Source: a virus. Taken from it: 39,130 nucleotides of DNA. The first letter of the stretch is position 1, and each line of letters starts with the position of its first letter. Shown piece after piece: positions 31,589-39,130 of the stretch. The stretch is taken from IMG/VR virus record IMGVR_UViG_3300036406_000978, positions 1-39,130 of that record. One strand, written 5' to 3'. Both the position numbers and the translations under genes were made by a program. Below the pieces are notes generated by a model. That model worked only from the letters and a program-made list of their open reading frames with translations, had not been told where the DNA came from and searched no databases.

Positions 31589-32377
31589 TTATACTCCTAT
31601 TTGAATTTCTGTAGGATACTGTTCAGATGATGGGCGAGGATTTGGATTTTCTAATTTAAATAAATTATGAATTGAATGAAATAATGTTAAATTATCTTCA
31701 ATGCTACGCTCAGATTCTGCTAATTCCCAACCTTTACCTTGGATTTTTTTATTGTTTTTATCAGGACCGTGTTTAGCTGACTTTAACCATAATATACCTG
31801 CGCGTTCTATTTTTTCTTCAAAATTTTCATTCCACGCTTGTGAGTAAGCAGCTAATTGTAATTCTTGACTTGTATGTAATGATTTTGATGTTTTAATATC
31901 TACCATCCATTTTTCACCATTAATTTCAAGTACTAAATCGCAAGTACCAGCGTATATGAATTGATCTGAAAATAAATGGATTTCGCTTTCTACTAATGTT
32001 GGTTTATAAGTATTCCAAAAATCATGGAATTTTAAAATCATTTTCCATACATCTAATGAATAAATAGATGTTCCGTTCTCATCAAACCATTGTAGTTTTT
32101 CACCTTTAAGATATCTTTCAGCAGCGTCATGTACTTGAGTACCTTCTTCAGCTGCTCTACGAGCAATAATATCTGCGTTATGTCCTACATCTTTAAGCCA
32201 GTTTTCAAAATATTTATTTTTTGGCATAAATTGCAATATATTAGTAACAGATGGATAATAATTTCCATTTCTACTATAGAATCTACTGTCTAATATATTA
32301 ACTCGTTTAGAATCTACATCCGCTTCTAAAATACGTTTAACGTGTTTTTTGTTAATGTTTACATTTTTTTCTATCAT
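31589..32377 (-). CDS. RecB-like PD-(D/E)XK nuclease
   Basis: The 262-residue protein has the RecB/Cas4-type nuclease signature: G-T-Q-V-H83 on the first helix, E130 (V-E-S-E), Y-A-G-T-C-D147, V-D160-I-K162-T-S-K and Q174-L-A-A-Y178. Such enzymes are DNA exonucleases or nicking nucleases in phage replication or recombination. It overlaps the primase stop by four bases (ATGA), so it is translated with the primase and probably acts in DNA metabolism in the cell, not in the virion. No T4 gene number is assigned. Confidence 0.82.
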   Translation of the reverse strand: MIEKNVNINKKHVKRILEADVDSKRVNILDSRFYSRNGNYYPSVTNILQFMPKNKYFENWLKDVGHNADIIARRAAEEGTQVHDAAERYLKGEKLQWFDENGTSIYSLDVWKMILKFHDFWNTYKPTLVESEIHLFSDQFIYAGTCDLVLEINGEKWMVDIKTSKSLHTSQELQLAAYSQAWNENFEEKIERAGILWLKSAKHGPDKNNKKIQGKGWELAESERSIEDNLTLFHSIHNLFKLENPNPRPSSEQYPTEIQIGV

Positions 32378-33303
32378 AATGATAATTTTTTCTCAAGTAA
32401 GCCTGAGAAGGTTAGGGGATAGGTGTTCTGTATCAATTCAGTAAAATGTCTAAATCCTAATTCGCTTGGATCTTTACCATCTAAATCTACTAAATATACT
32501 TCTTTGCCTTCATTTATTAATTGTTCACAAAATTGTAATGCTTCTCTTAATGCGTCTCTATCTAAAGCTACGTAAATTTTCTTAACTGATGATGCTACTA
32601 GCTTTAACATCAACGTAGACTGTATATTCTTGCCTAATAACGGTATAACATTTCGTTTAATAGCAATGGCGTCAAACATTCCTTCGCACAGTATAATCGG
32701 TGTATTCCAGTTTATAAACAGTTCGAATGGTATAACGTTACGTGACACATCTGGATTCTTATATTTAAGGCTTGATGTTTTATCAAAATTACGAGCAGTA
32801 AAATAATTTAATTTACCTGTAGCATCATATGATGGTAAAATAATCATTTTATTAAATTTACCACCCTCACAATAACCTATATTATATTTTAATATATCGT
32901 CTTCTGTTATACCTCGTTTTTTAATATAATTTAAAGCATGTTTACCTATGATATTACTATCAGATATATTAGCTAATGGTTTAAATTCTTGAGGTAATTT
33001 TAAAATAGTTGTAGTTTGTACTATTTTTTCACCTGATGTGTACTTAACTAATGGTCTTAGTTCTGCTAACTTATCAGGATCGGCATGTATTGCTTTAAAT
33101 AGATTAATTAATGATTTACCTTTTTTATTACAACTCCAACAATGCCATGGATTTTCACTTTTATCTGATTCAGTAAAATTGATTTCTAACTTAGGTTTAT
33201 GGTGATTACAAAAAGGACAATGATATGCGTAGTTGCCTTTTGATGTAGATTTACTAATGCCTAAAACCGAGTTTACTAAATTTACAAGTAGTTGATTTAC
33301 CAT
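32374..33303 (-). CDS. DNA primase, DnaG/gp61-like
   Basis: The 309-residue protein has a zinc-binding domain with C29-P-F-C32 and C55-W-S-C58, then a TOPRIM domain: I-I-L-C-E207-G-M-F-D, V-A-L-D248-R-D250 and D-L-D-G-K-D-P-S-E. This is the layout of DnaG-type primases that make RNA primers for lagging-strand synthesis; T4 gp61 is the counterpart. I start it at the ATG at 33301-33303 (M-V-N-Q-L-L) because the longer frame would begin inside the terminator hairpin just upstream. No helicase is adjacent. Confidence 0.88.
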   Translation of the reverse strand: MVNQLLVNLVNSVLGISKSTSKGNYAYHCPFCNHHKPKLEINFTESDKSENPWHCWSCNKKGKSLINLFKAIHADPDKLAELRPLVKYTSGEKIVQTTTILKLPQEFKPLANISDSNIIGKHALNYIKKRGITEDDILKYNIGYCEGGKFNKMIILPSYDATGKLNYFTARNFDKTSSLKYKNPDVSRNVIPFELFINWNTPIILCEGMFDAIAIKRNVIPLLGKNIQSTLMLKLVASSVKKIYVALDRDALREALQFCEQLINEGKEVYLVDLDGKDPSELGFRHFTELIQNTYPLTFSGLLEKKLSL

Positions 33304-33318
33304 ACCTTGTACTATAAC

Positions 33319-33343
33319 AAAAAAAGCTTGGTTTCCCAAGCTT
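33319..33343 (-). terminator. Intrinsic terminator before the primase gene
   Basis: On the minus strand AAGCTTGG-GAAA-CCAAGCTT is a perfect 8-bp stem with a 4-base GAAA loop, followed by a run of T. It ends 15 bases before the primase start, so the primase unit would need its own promoter or rely on read-through. Confidence 0.8.
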
Positions 33344-33364
33344 AACTTAATATAATTTTATATT

Positions 33365-33604
33365 TTAAAATTCTCCATGTTGTAATGTAAACAATACTTC
33401 TTTTAATTGTTTAGCGAATTCTTCTTGTATTTTTTGATATTCATCGTCTTTAGGATTTTCAAATACTTCTATTTCATATAAATCAACATATTGTTCAAAA
33501 GCGGGCATGAATTCTTGTTTAAGTTTAAACAAGGTGCTGTCAACTGATTCTGGCTCTTCTTTAATTATACCAGCTAATTGTTGCATTCTTGTAATGTCTT
33601 TCAT
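33365..33604 (-). CDS. Small acidic protein with class A tag
   Basis: The 79-residue product starts M-K-D-I-T-R6-M-Q-Q-L-A-G-I-I-K-E16, the class A tag reduced at its front, with E16 as predicted cleavage site. The remaining ~63 residues are acidic and helical (F-E-Q-Y-V-D-L-Y-E-I-E-V-F). It lies outside the main block of tagged genes, between a nuclease and the terminator before the primase. A TATTTATA element lies 15 bases before the ATG. Confidence 0.6.
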   Translation of the reverse strand: MKDITRMQQLAGIIKEEPESVDSTLFKLKQEFMPAFEQYVDLYEIEVFENPKDDEYQKIQEEFAKQLKEVLFTLQHGEF

Positions 33605-33618
33605 TTTAATAATTTTAT

Positions 33619-33626
33619 TATAAATA
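33619..33626 (-). promoter_or_regulatory. Intergenic TATTTATAATA element
   Basis: The minus strand reads GGTATTTATAATAAAATTATT in the 35-base gap before the small tagged gene at 33604. Confidence 0.35.
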
Positions 33627-33639
33627 CCTGTAAAATTAA

Positions 33640-34098
33640 TTAAGATATAAAATCCTTAGTAAAGAACTTACCTAATATGTTATCATTGTAGAATGATTCT
33701 GGTTGTTCTAGTACTTTATAGGTAAATAGTGCTTGTGTTTCGTAGTAAGTTAGTAATTTTTTATTAGGAGCTAATTTAATTATAGTACGAGTAAACAAAT
33801 CTTGTTTACCATCTTTAATTAATTGCATTACTTCTTTATTAGAACCGTAATATGTTTCCCAATCTGATTCTTTAGTTACTATTTTAGTAGTTGGTTTACG
33901 GCCAACACCAGTTAGTTCGGCTACTTCTTTTTTACCTAATTTTACTTTTTTATTATGGTATAATACTTTTTTACCTATATAAGATTTATTAGTATCGTTA
34001 TTTTTAACAATATAAATAAATCCGAATGTGTCTTTAGGAAAATCGTTAAGGTTAGTGATGGGCTTACTATTGTAAACCCAAGTTGGTAATGTTAACAT
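33640..34098 (-). CDS. GIY-YIG-like endonuclease
   Basis: The 152-residue protein has G26-F-I-Y29 and S-Y40-I-G42-K-K, the two halves of the GIY-YIG core, and Y-Y-E120-T with a later Asn in F-Y-N-D-N. The stretch K-E-S-D-W-E-T-Y-Y-G-S-N-K is typical of the single-domain version conserved in T4-like phages, there usually a general endonuclease and not a mobile intron enzyme. No intron or split gene is next to it. It overlaps the structural gene before it by one base. Confidence 0.72.
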   Translation of the reverse strand: MLTLPTWVYNSKPITNLNDFPKDTFGFIYIVKNNDTNKSYIGKKVLYHNKKVKLGKKEVAELTGVGRKPTTKIVTKESDWETYYGSNKEVMQLIKDGKQDLFTRTIIKLAPNKKLLTYYETQALFTYKVLEQPESFYNDNILGKFFTKDFIS

Positions 34099-35102
34099 TA
34101 TCTGTCTAAATTAATTAATATTGTTGTATCTGTAGTAGGTGATACGGGTAGGGGTTGAGATAGTTTTCCTACTGCTAATAAGTTTTGATTTTCATCATAT
34201 AAACCTACTGTTGTAACATAAGGTGAAAAATAAGAACCTGTTACGTTATCTGTTAAATATTGTCCTGGGGTAAAGAAAGTACCCATTGAGCTTGATATTA
34301 ATGTACTACCTGAGGATAAACTTGGGTTTTGAGAAAAATTAAATTCATTTTCTCTCATTGTACATTTATATTGTGTTTCATATATTTTATATGAACTAGA
34401 AAATGAACAAGTTATATTAGATGCTGTTATATAATTTAATATAGAATCATTATCTCCTGTAGCACCGCCATAAATAGCAGTACCATAAGTTACAAATCCA
34501 TAACCAGCTGCTTGTTCTGATACTATTGTGATTAAACCATGATAGTAAAATATATTTCCTACAATATCATCTGTTTCATCTAATATATTACCTTCACCAT
34601 CATCTCTTAAACTACCACTAGGAGCTGTAAATGTAAATGATTTAGGCTGGATATAATCTCCAAATAAACGAGATGGGATAGATATGACACCAATAATATC
34701 ATCAGACGCTGTAGGAAAATATTTTGGATATGATAAAGTAGTTTGTAAATAATTAAAATAGTTAGGTGTTTGAGTAATACCTACATATCTATCTCCGGCT
34801 GTGTCTGCTCCAGGAATTAAACTAGCTGTAGCTACGTTATCACCATAACTTGAACTTAAGTAATTTGAATAATATAATTCTTGAATTGAATTATAAATTA
34901 AACTTTGATATTGAGTTGATATTTGTCCTGTTGTAGGAGCTGTAGTTGGATTAAAAGTACCTGTTATATTTGTACCTAAAAATCTATCAATTCCAACACC
35001 AGAAGCAGTTAATGCGGCCGCTCCCTCGAAGTTGAATGCTTTATTCACTTCGAAGGGAGTTACTACGATATCAGATGCTAAAAATTGTTTGTAAGCGCCC
35101 AT
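34098..35102 (-). CDS. Virion structural protein, tail/neck type, paralogue of the next gene upstream
   Basis: The 334-residue protein is rich in Ser, Thr, Tyr and Gly and has no charged tag or signal peptide. It opens L-A-S-D-I-V-V-T-P-F-E-V-N-K. Its last ~80 residues (from F254-N-F-S-Q-N-P-S) align with the end of the 36140-35106 product: Y-V-T-T-V-G-L-Y-D, L-L-A-V-G-K-L-S and a final short beta strand. The composition and shared domain suggest a tail-completion or fibre-type structural protein; the exact T4 equivalent is not clear. Confidence 0.65.
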   Translation of the reverse strand: MGAYKQFLASDIVVTPFEVNKAFNFEGAAALTASGVGIDRFLGTNITGTFNPTTAPTTGQISTQYQSLIYNSIQELYYSNYLSSSYGDNVATASLIPGADTAGDRYVGITQTPNYFNYLQTTLSYPKYFPTASDDIIGVISIPSRLFGDYIQPKSFTFTAPSGSLRDDGEGNILDETDDIVGNIFYYHGLITIVSEQAAGYGFVTYGTAIYGGATGDNDSILNYITASNITCSFSSSYKIYETQYKCTMRENEFNFSQNPSLSSGSTLISSSMGTFFTPGQYLTDNVTGSYFSPYVTTVGLYDENQNLLAVGKLSQPLPVSPTTDTTILINLDR

Positions 35103-35105
35103 TCA

Positions 35106-36140
35106 TTAGAAATCTAATTTTACTCTAATAAGAGCTTCTTTTGTAAAGTCTTTTAATAATGGTCTAGATAATTTTGCTACCGCTAATAATTCGTTAGTGT
35201 CATTATATAAACCCACTGTTGTAATGTATGTTTGTGGGTTATTAATAAATGAAGGATATAATACTTCACCAGTTGAACCTGAAATAAATGATGGATTTTC
35301 TGAGTAATTAAATTCAGCACTTCTAGGTCTTACAAAAATATAATCTGAAGAAATAGTTTCTTGGGAGTTAATTGTAAATGATTTAGCGGTTGAACCACTT
35401 ATAGCTCTATATAATTTACTATTATTATCTCCATCAGCATTTGATACTACACTATAATTTAATCCAATACCGCCTGAAGCTAATGAACCACTTAGGGCAA
35501 AAGGATTTAATAAAATAGTTCCAATATCTGGCAATAGCCAGCCATATGAACCTGAGTTTAAACTATATCCATTTGTTGTTGTAGCTGCTGTAACTGTTAC
35601 AACACCGGCTGAACCTGAAATTAATTGAAATACTCTACCAGCTTCATTAAATGTTTGAGAGGCAACATAATTACTATTATCAGTTAATGAAATAACTCCT
35701 AAACTACCTGATAATTTTAATGTTAAAGAACCAGGAAATAATGATTGTTTATATCTTGCTCTTTCAAATGATATAGCCCAAAATTGTGAAGAAGTATAAG
35801 CCCCAAATACAAAATTTGTATTTTCATCTCCTAACACTATATTTTGGTATTGACCATAAATAGTTGATGTAGGTGATAATCCATTTACTGCTGAGTTATA
35901 TAATGCACTTCCACTTCCTGCTGCGTTACCATAAGCTATAGCAAATTGAATTGAAGCTGTAGTTGATGCTACTGGGTCAGCTTGGAAAACGTTTAAATAA
36001 TAATCTCCACTTGAACCAGCTTCTTGAACTGATGAAGTAAAAAATGTAGTTAATGTAGGTAAAGCTCCAGACCATAACGTTGCTGTTATTGAATCTGAAC
36101 TTACTACAAAATCTGATGGATCTAATCTATTAAAAGACAT
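35106..36140 (-). CDS. Virion structural protein, tail/neck type
   Basis: The 344-residue protein opens F-N-R-L-D-P-S-D-F-V-V-S-S-D and is Ser/Gly/Tyr-rich throughout. From F277-N-Y-S-E-N-P-S to the end it has the domain shared with the neighbouring gene (T-T-V-G-L-Y-N-D, L-L-A-V-A-K-L-S-R-P-L, L-I-R-V-K-L-D-F). Two adjacent paralogues with different front halves suggest duplication and divergence of a structural component, such as a baseplate or neck/fibre protein. There is no enzymatic motif. Confidence 0.65.
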   Translation of the reverse strand: MSFNRLDPSDFVVSSDSITATLWSGALPTLTTFFTSSVQEAGSSGDYYLNVFQADPVASTTASIQFAIAYGNAAGSGSALYNSAVNGLSPTSTIYGQYQNIVLGDENTNFVFGAYTSSQFWAISFERARYKQSLFPGSLTLKLSGSLGVISLTDNSNYVASQTFNEAGRVFQLISGSAGVVTVTAATTTNGYSLNSGSYGWLLPDIGTILLNPFALSGSLASGGIGLNYSVVSNADGDNNSKLYRAISGSTAKSFTINSQETISSDYIFVRPRSAEFNYSENPSFISGSTGEVLYPSFINNPQTYITTVGLYNDTNELLAVAKLSRPLLKDFTKEALIRVKLDF

Positions 36141-36150
36141 ATGTTATATA

Positions 36151-36810
36151 TTAAGCTGTTTTTGTTACTGTTACTGGGATTGTTTGTCTTGCACCACTAT
36201 CTCTACCTACTATTGTTAATGTAGCTTGTAATTGAGTATAAGTTTGGAATAATGTATTTACTGTTGTAGCTCTTAAATTAAGTACTGTTCCTACTACTGT
36301 TTGAGACACTGTTGTACCTAATGTTGTAGTTGAATTAGATACATTTAAAGCTGTTACAGCTGGTGTATTAACTCCTACACCTTCAAATGTACTCATTAAA
36401 CGAACATCTGAAATTGTAAATGTATATCCTGATGGTTCTACTGTGTTAGCACCTAAATAATTTAATGTTTGAGGTGAAATTGCTTGTGAAGCACCTTGTA
36501 GTAAACTAATTGAAGGAGGTACTGATAATATAGGTAATCTAGCTGTACCACGAGGTAAAGTTACTAACTTATATTTCATAGTTTGAGTAGTTTCAGCAAA
36601 CGCCTCTAATAAAGGCATGTTTTCAATTGCTTGACCATAGTAAGCAGAACCTGAGGGATTGTTTGGATTATATAATGTATAATCAATTTCATCATCAGCT
36701 AAAGCAAATTGTGTGATTCTAAACGTTCCGTCGTTTTGAGCTAGTAACTGACGACCTGTTGTTGTTAATATCGCGTCAACTGTTACTATAGTATTATTTA
36801 AATATCCCAT
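36151..36810 (-). CDS. Conserved virion structural protein
   Basis: The 219-residue protein begins M-G-Y-L-N-N-T-I-V-T-V-D-A-I-L-T-T-T-G-R-Q-L-L-A, with F-A-L-A-D-D-E-I-D-Y-T-L-Y and K-L-V-T-L-P-R-G-T-A following. I recall this opening from structural genes of marine phages. The C-terminal half is beta-rich and Thr-rich (T-L-T-I-V-G-R-D-S-G-A-R-Q-T-I-P-V-T-V-T), like an Ig-type domain. A tail or baseplate part is the likely role. A TATTTATA/TATAAATA palindrome lies directly upstream. Confidence 0.65.
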   Translation of the reverse strand: MGYLNNTIVTVDAILTTTGRQLLAQNDGTFRITQFALADDEIDYTLYNPNNPSGSAYYGQAIENMPLLEAFAETTQTMKYKLVTLPRGTARLPILSVPPSISLLQGASQAISPQTLNYLGANTVEPSGYTFTISDVRLMSTFEGVGVNTPAVTALNVSNSTTTLGTTVSQTVVGTVLNLRATTVNTLFQTYTQLQATLTIVGRDSGARQTIPVTVTKTA

Positions 36811-36820
36811 TGGTTATTAT

Positions 36821-36836
36821 TATTTATATATAAATA
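36821..36836. promoter_or_regulatory. Back-to-back TATTTATA-TATAAATA palindrome
   Basis: Bases 36821-36828 read TATAAATA on the minus strand (T4-type late box, 10 bases before the ATG), and 36829-36836 carry the opposite orientation. Together they form a 16-base perfect palindrome in a 45-base gap. A late start here would give a very short leader. Confidence 0.45.
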
Positions 36837-36855
36837 TTATTAAATTTTATTTTTA

Positions 36856-38883
36856 TTATATTACACCAGCTCTTCTAGCTATTGTTATTGGATCATAATC
36901 TGGGTTAAAATTAGCAGGTATTAATAATCCTTCATTATCTAATGTTATAGTTTTATCTATAACTACATAGTTTTCTGAAGGTATTCTTCTATAAATAATA
37001 TAAGATTGAGAATATATTGAACCTAGATTAGATATAGTTCCATTAAGAATTAATGAACCTGAATAATAATATCCACCACTACTAACTGGAGTGTATGTGT
37101 CAATTATTTGATATGTTGTAGAAGATGATGGGTTAAATAAAGAAGAATATGAAGCCGATGTACTGAGTCTTATATAATCATTAGCTTTAATAGGACTAAT
37201 TAAATCTTGCCATAAAACTGATCCAGTAGCAGTAGAGCTACCGGTTATTATTGTATTAGTATTTTTATTATAAATTGAAGCTGATTGAGCAACATCTACT
37301 CGTGCAAATGGAGCTTTAGTTATAGGACCAGAAGCAGGTACATAATATGATTGTAAAAATGGTGATAACCAATTACTATATGAATCATCACTATTAAAAG
37401 TTACTAAAGTATTAGAAGAAGATAATGCAAAACCAAGAGTAGTTTGAGATGTAGGAGTAAAACCTCCTAAAAGTGGATATTCTAAACTTCCATTATACCA
37501 TATATAGGGTATAAAAGTAGGATTACTAGGGTAAGGTCCAAAGTTTCCTCTAAATGATAATATAGTTTGATAATAAGCACCAGCGTCAAATACAGTTGCT
37601 GAAGCTACTAATCCACTTCCTGTAACTGCTGAAAAGTTATATATATTAACTTCAGTACCTTTAAAAAAATTATAAGCTACATCTAGTAAATATTTATTTT
37701 CACTTAATGATAATCTATTACCATTTATATCAATCAATTCAGTTATATAAACATTACTACCACCTAAAATTTCAGGTGATGAAGAAGTTATATTAATAAA
37801 TTTAGCGAAATAATTACTATAAATATCAATAGATGTTTGTTTACCATATGATTGATCTCCAGGCCATGAACCGGTATATCCAAAAATAGAAGTATCAGAT
37901 ATAAAAGTAACTTGTTGAGTAGTAAAAGAATAATAACCTTTTGAACCTGTATATTCTGTAGCAGGAGTATAAGTATTATAATCTATACTACTTACTTTTG
38001 TACCATTATATCTAGCATTAATCCAACCAGTATTTGTATAATTTGAGTCTTGTACTGCTGCTCTAGTTGCTGAACCTGATATAATTGATGCTGAGTTTGT
38101 AGCTTGAATAGTATTAGTAGTGTAATCTACATCCATATAAAGTGCGCTATAACGAGGTATAACAGCGTTTCCTGCTAATACATTATATTCACTAACATAA
38201 AAATCTTCATCAATATATGGTTGCAAAACCACTAAATCTGAAATAGAAGCAGTAGGAGGTACTGATTGAGTAACATAAAAACTTCCAGTAAATTTAGAAG
38301 TAACTGTACTATTTATAGCTAAATAAAAATATTCTCCATATATTGCTGTTGTAGTATATGATCCAATTAATAATGCTTGAGTAGCAGTACTATTTGTAGC
38401 CACTGTACCTTGAATATTAGATATTAATTTAACTGATGTTGGAATACCATCTGATGAAGTAACTGAAGCTGAATATACTATTGTTATAGGAATATTAGTT
38501 AAATTACTTAAAGTATATCGACCTGATGAAGTATTAAAATAATTTAAATCATCCCAAGCTTCAGTTCCGTATGTACCGTAATTAGTTAATGCTTCATCAC
38601 CACTAGTAATTCCAAAATCTCTAGTATATGAAGCTGAAAATCTATAGTTTAGTACTTGGTTATCTGTTGATGATGTAATATTAGTTGTTGCGACTCCAAA
38701 TAAAAAATAAGTATCATATTTTGAAATTGAAGTAATAGGATATTCTATTATACCAGTATCACTATAATCAATTCTAATACTATTTATTTCTTGTAAAGAC
38801 AAAGTATTATCCTTACCTTGATCGTCTATACGAGCAATTTTAATAAATTTAACACCTTGTGAGTAATATGGGGTATATGGCAT
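36856..38883 (-). CDS. Large Ser/Thr/Tyr-rich virion structural protein
   Basis: The 675-residue protein begins M-P-Y-T-P-Y-Y-S-Q-G-V-K-F-I-K-I-A-R and ends P-A-N-F-N-P-D-Y-D-P-I-T-I-A-R-R-A-G-V-I. The centre is a long series of Ser-, Thr-, Tyr- and Asn-rich beta segments (Y-T-G-S, S-S-S-T types) as in tail fibre and baseplate proteins. No signal peptide, enzyme motif or chaperone domain is evident. It is the largest gene of the structural group at this end; adsorption or baseplate function is inferred. Confidence 0.65.
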   Translation of the reverse strand: MPYTPYYSQGVKFIKIARIDDQGKDNTLSLQEINSIRIDYSDTGIIEYPITSISKYDTYFLFGVATTNITSSTDNQVLNYRFSASYTRDFGITSGDEALTNYGTYGTEAWDDLNYFNTSSGRYTLSNLTNIPITIVYSASVTSSDGIPTSVKLISNIQGTVATNSTATQALLIGSYTTTAIYGEYFYLAINSTVTSKFTGSFYVTQSVPPTASISDLVVLQPYIDEDFYVSEYNVLAGNAVIPRYSALYMDVDYTTNTIQATNSASIISGSATRAAVQDSNYTNTGWINARYNGTKVSSIDYNTYTPATEYTGSKGYYSFTTQQVTFISDTSIFGYTGSWPGDQSYGKQTSIDIYSNYFAKFINITSSSPEILGGSNVYITELIDINGNRLSLSENKYLLDVAYNFFKGTEVNIYNFSAVTGSGLVASATVFDAGAYYQTILSFRGNFGPYPSNPTFIPYIWYNGSLEYPLLGGFTPTSQTTLGFALSSSNTLVTFNSDDSYSNWLSPFLQSYYVPASGPITKAPFARVDVAQSASIYNKNTNTIITGSSTATGSVLWQDLISPIKANDYIRLSTSASYSSLFNPSSSTTYQIIDTYTPVSSGGYYYSGSLILNGTISNLGSIYSQSYIIYRRIPSENYVVIDKTITLDNEGLLIPANFNPDYDPITIARRAGVI

Positions 38884-38894
38884 TTGTTAATATT

Positions 38895-39130
38895 TTATAA
38901 ATTTGAACTATTGTCAAATGGAGATAATATAGAACCGGTATCATAAAATAAATATATTTGACCTGATCCTGGTATTGTTGTATTTGATAAAAAATCTCCT
39001 GATGATACTGTATCTGAATTATAGAATACAGGAGAATAATTAGTTGGTGTTTTAGGATATTGTAAAAATGTATTAGTACCATTTAAATTACCATCTGTTA
39101 CTTCTAGATTTGTTCCTTCTAATTCACCGT
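38895..39130 (-). CDS. Structural protein, 5' part beyond the window
   Basis: Reading leftward from the window edge, an open frame of 77 codons (first full codon starts at 39128) runs to a TAA at 38895-38897. The peptide G-E-L-E-G-T-N-L-E-V-T-D-G-N-L-N-G-T-N ... P-G-S-G-Q-I-Y-L-F-Y-D-T-G-S has the same Ser/Thr/Asn/Tyr-rich character as the following structural genes. No start is visible. Another frame here is also open (38849-39082), but its Ile/Gln/Tyr-rich product and its overlap with the next gene make it a shadow. Confidence 0.6.
   Translation of the reverse strand, partial: GELEGTNLEVTDGNLNGTNTFLQYPKTPTNYSPVFYNSDTVSSGDFLSNTTIPGSGQIYLFYDTGSILSPFDNSSNL

Noticed and set aside
33304-33339. 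Longer N-terminus for the primase
   Set aside because: It would start inside the terminator hairpin and add residues that do not belong to the zinc-binding domain.
33640-34098. GIY-YIG-like gene as a homing endonuclease with an intron
   Set aside because: Neighbouring genes are intact and no intron-like interruption is visible; the single-domain form is a stable T4-like phage gene.
38849-39082. Open frame on the minus strand near the right edge
   Set aside because: It overlaps the start of the 38883-36856 gene, its product is Ile/Gln/Tyr-rich and unlike a protein, and another frame (38895-39130) reads a structural-type peptide through to the window edge.
1-39130. tRNA genes, CRISPR arrays, insertion sequences or integrase
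   Set aside because: Gaps are too short and AT-rich for tRNAs, no regular direct repeats with spacers were seen, and no transposase or integrase motif was found in any frame.

Overview
The window is an AT-rich, gene-dense stretch of a T4-like (myovirus-type) phage genome. Every gene I can support reads on the minus strand, so transcription runs from base 39130 towards base 1. The phage identity rests on a recognisable head module in transcription order: terminase large subunit (gp17-like), portal (gp20-like), prohead protease (gp21-like), acidic scaffold (gp22-like) and the start of the major capsid protein (gp23-like, cut by the window edge). The host cannot be read directly. A Bacteroidota host is a reasonable guess: starts mostly lack Shine-Dalgarno sequences and follow A/T-rich leaders, and two secreted proteins have signal peptides ending just before Gln. 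No tRNA, CRISPR array or integrase was seen.

Layout in transcription order. 39130-34098: large Ser/Thr/Tyr-rich virion structural proteins, two of them paralogous at their C-termini. 34098-31589: a GIY-YIG-like nuclease, a small tagged protein, a DnaG/gp61-like primase and a RecB-like PD-(D/E)XK nuclease. 31560-14681: about 20 tightly packed, often translationally coupled genes that look like internal head (ejected) proteins. They include an 824-residue multidomain protein (nucleotidyltransferase, NMNAT-like, zinc ribbon, ADP-ribosyltransferase-like and zincin domains), a ParB-like/cysteine-peptidase-like protein, a PD-(D/E)XK-like protein and small basic Cys-containing proteins. 14561-10998: auxiliary genes (FAD dehydrogenase, LpxH-like phosphoesterase, holin-like membrane protein, A-type Fe-S carrier, MORN-like protein, NadR-like P-loop kinase). 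10976-9253: a tagged protein and a spanin-like overlapping pair. 9256-1: the head module, interrupted by a secreted non-specific nuclease and small capsid-associated proteins.

The most interesting signal is a set of short N-terminal tags ending in a gp21-type cleavage site, (I/L/V)-x-E. One family, NEQFxRMQKLAGIIxE, opens four separate proteins and recurs at the extreme C-terminus of the scaffold. A second family (L-I-x-L-L-x-E, with Glu at residue 10) opens at least five more. This resembles the T4 capsid-targeting sequence of internal proteins, which is ten residues long, ends in I-A-E and is removed by gp21. In addition, the predicted mature N-terminus of the capsid protein and that of a small protein in the head operon share TGGGxSAGxFSxG, in register with their predicted cleavage sites. 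I infer a modular capsid-loading system that packages a large set of effectors into the head for delivery with the DNA.

Regulation: a T4-type late promoter sequence (TATAAATA), preceded by a dyad and by two tandem intrinsic terminators, separates the scaffold/capsid unit from the upstream nuclease. A further intrinsic terminator lies just before the primase. A TATTTATA(A/T) element recurs in intergenic gaps ahead of seven genes.
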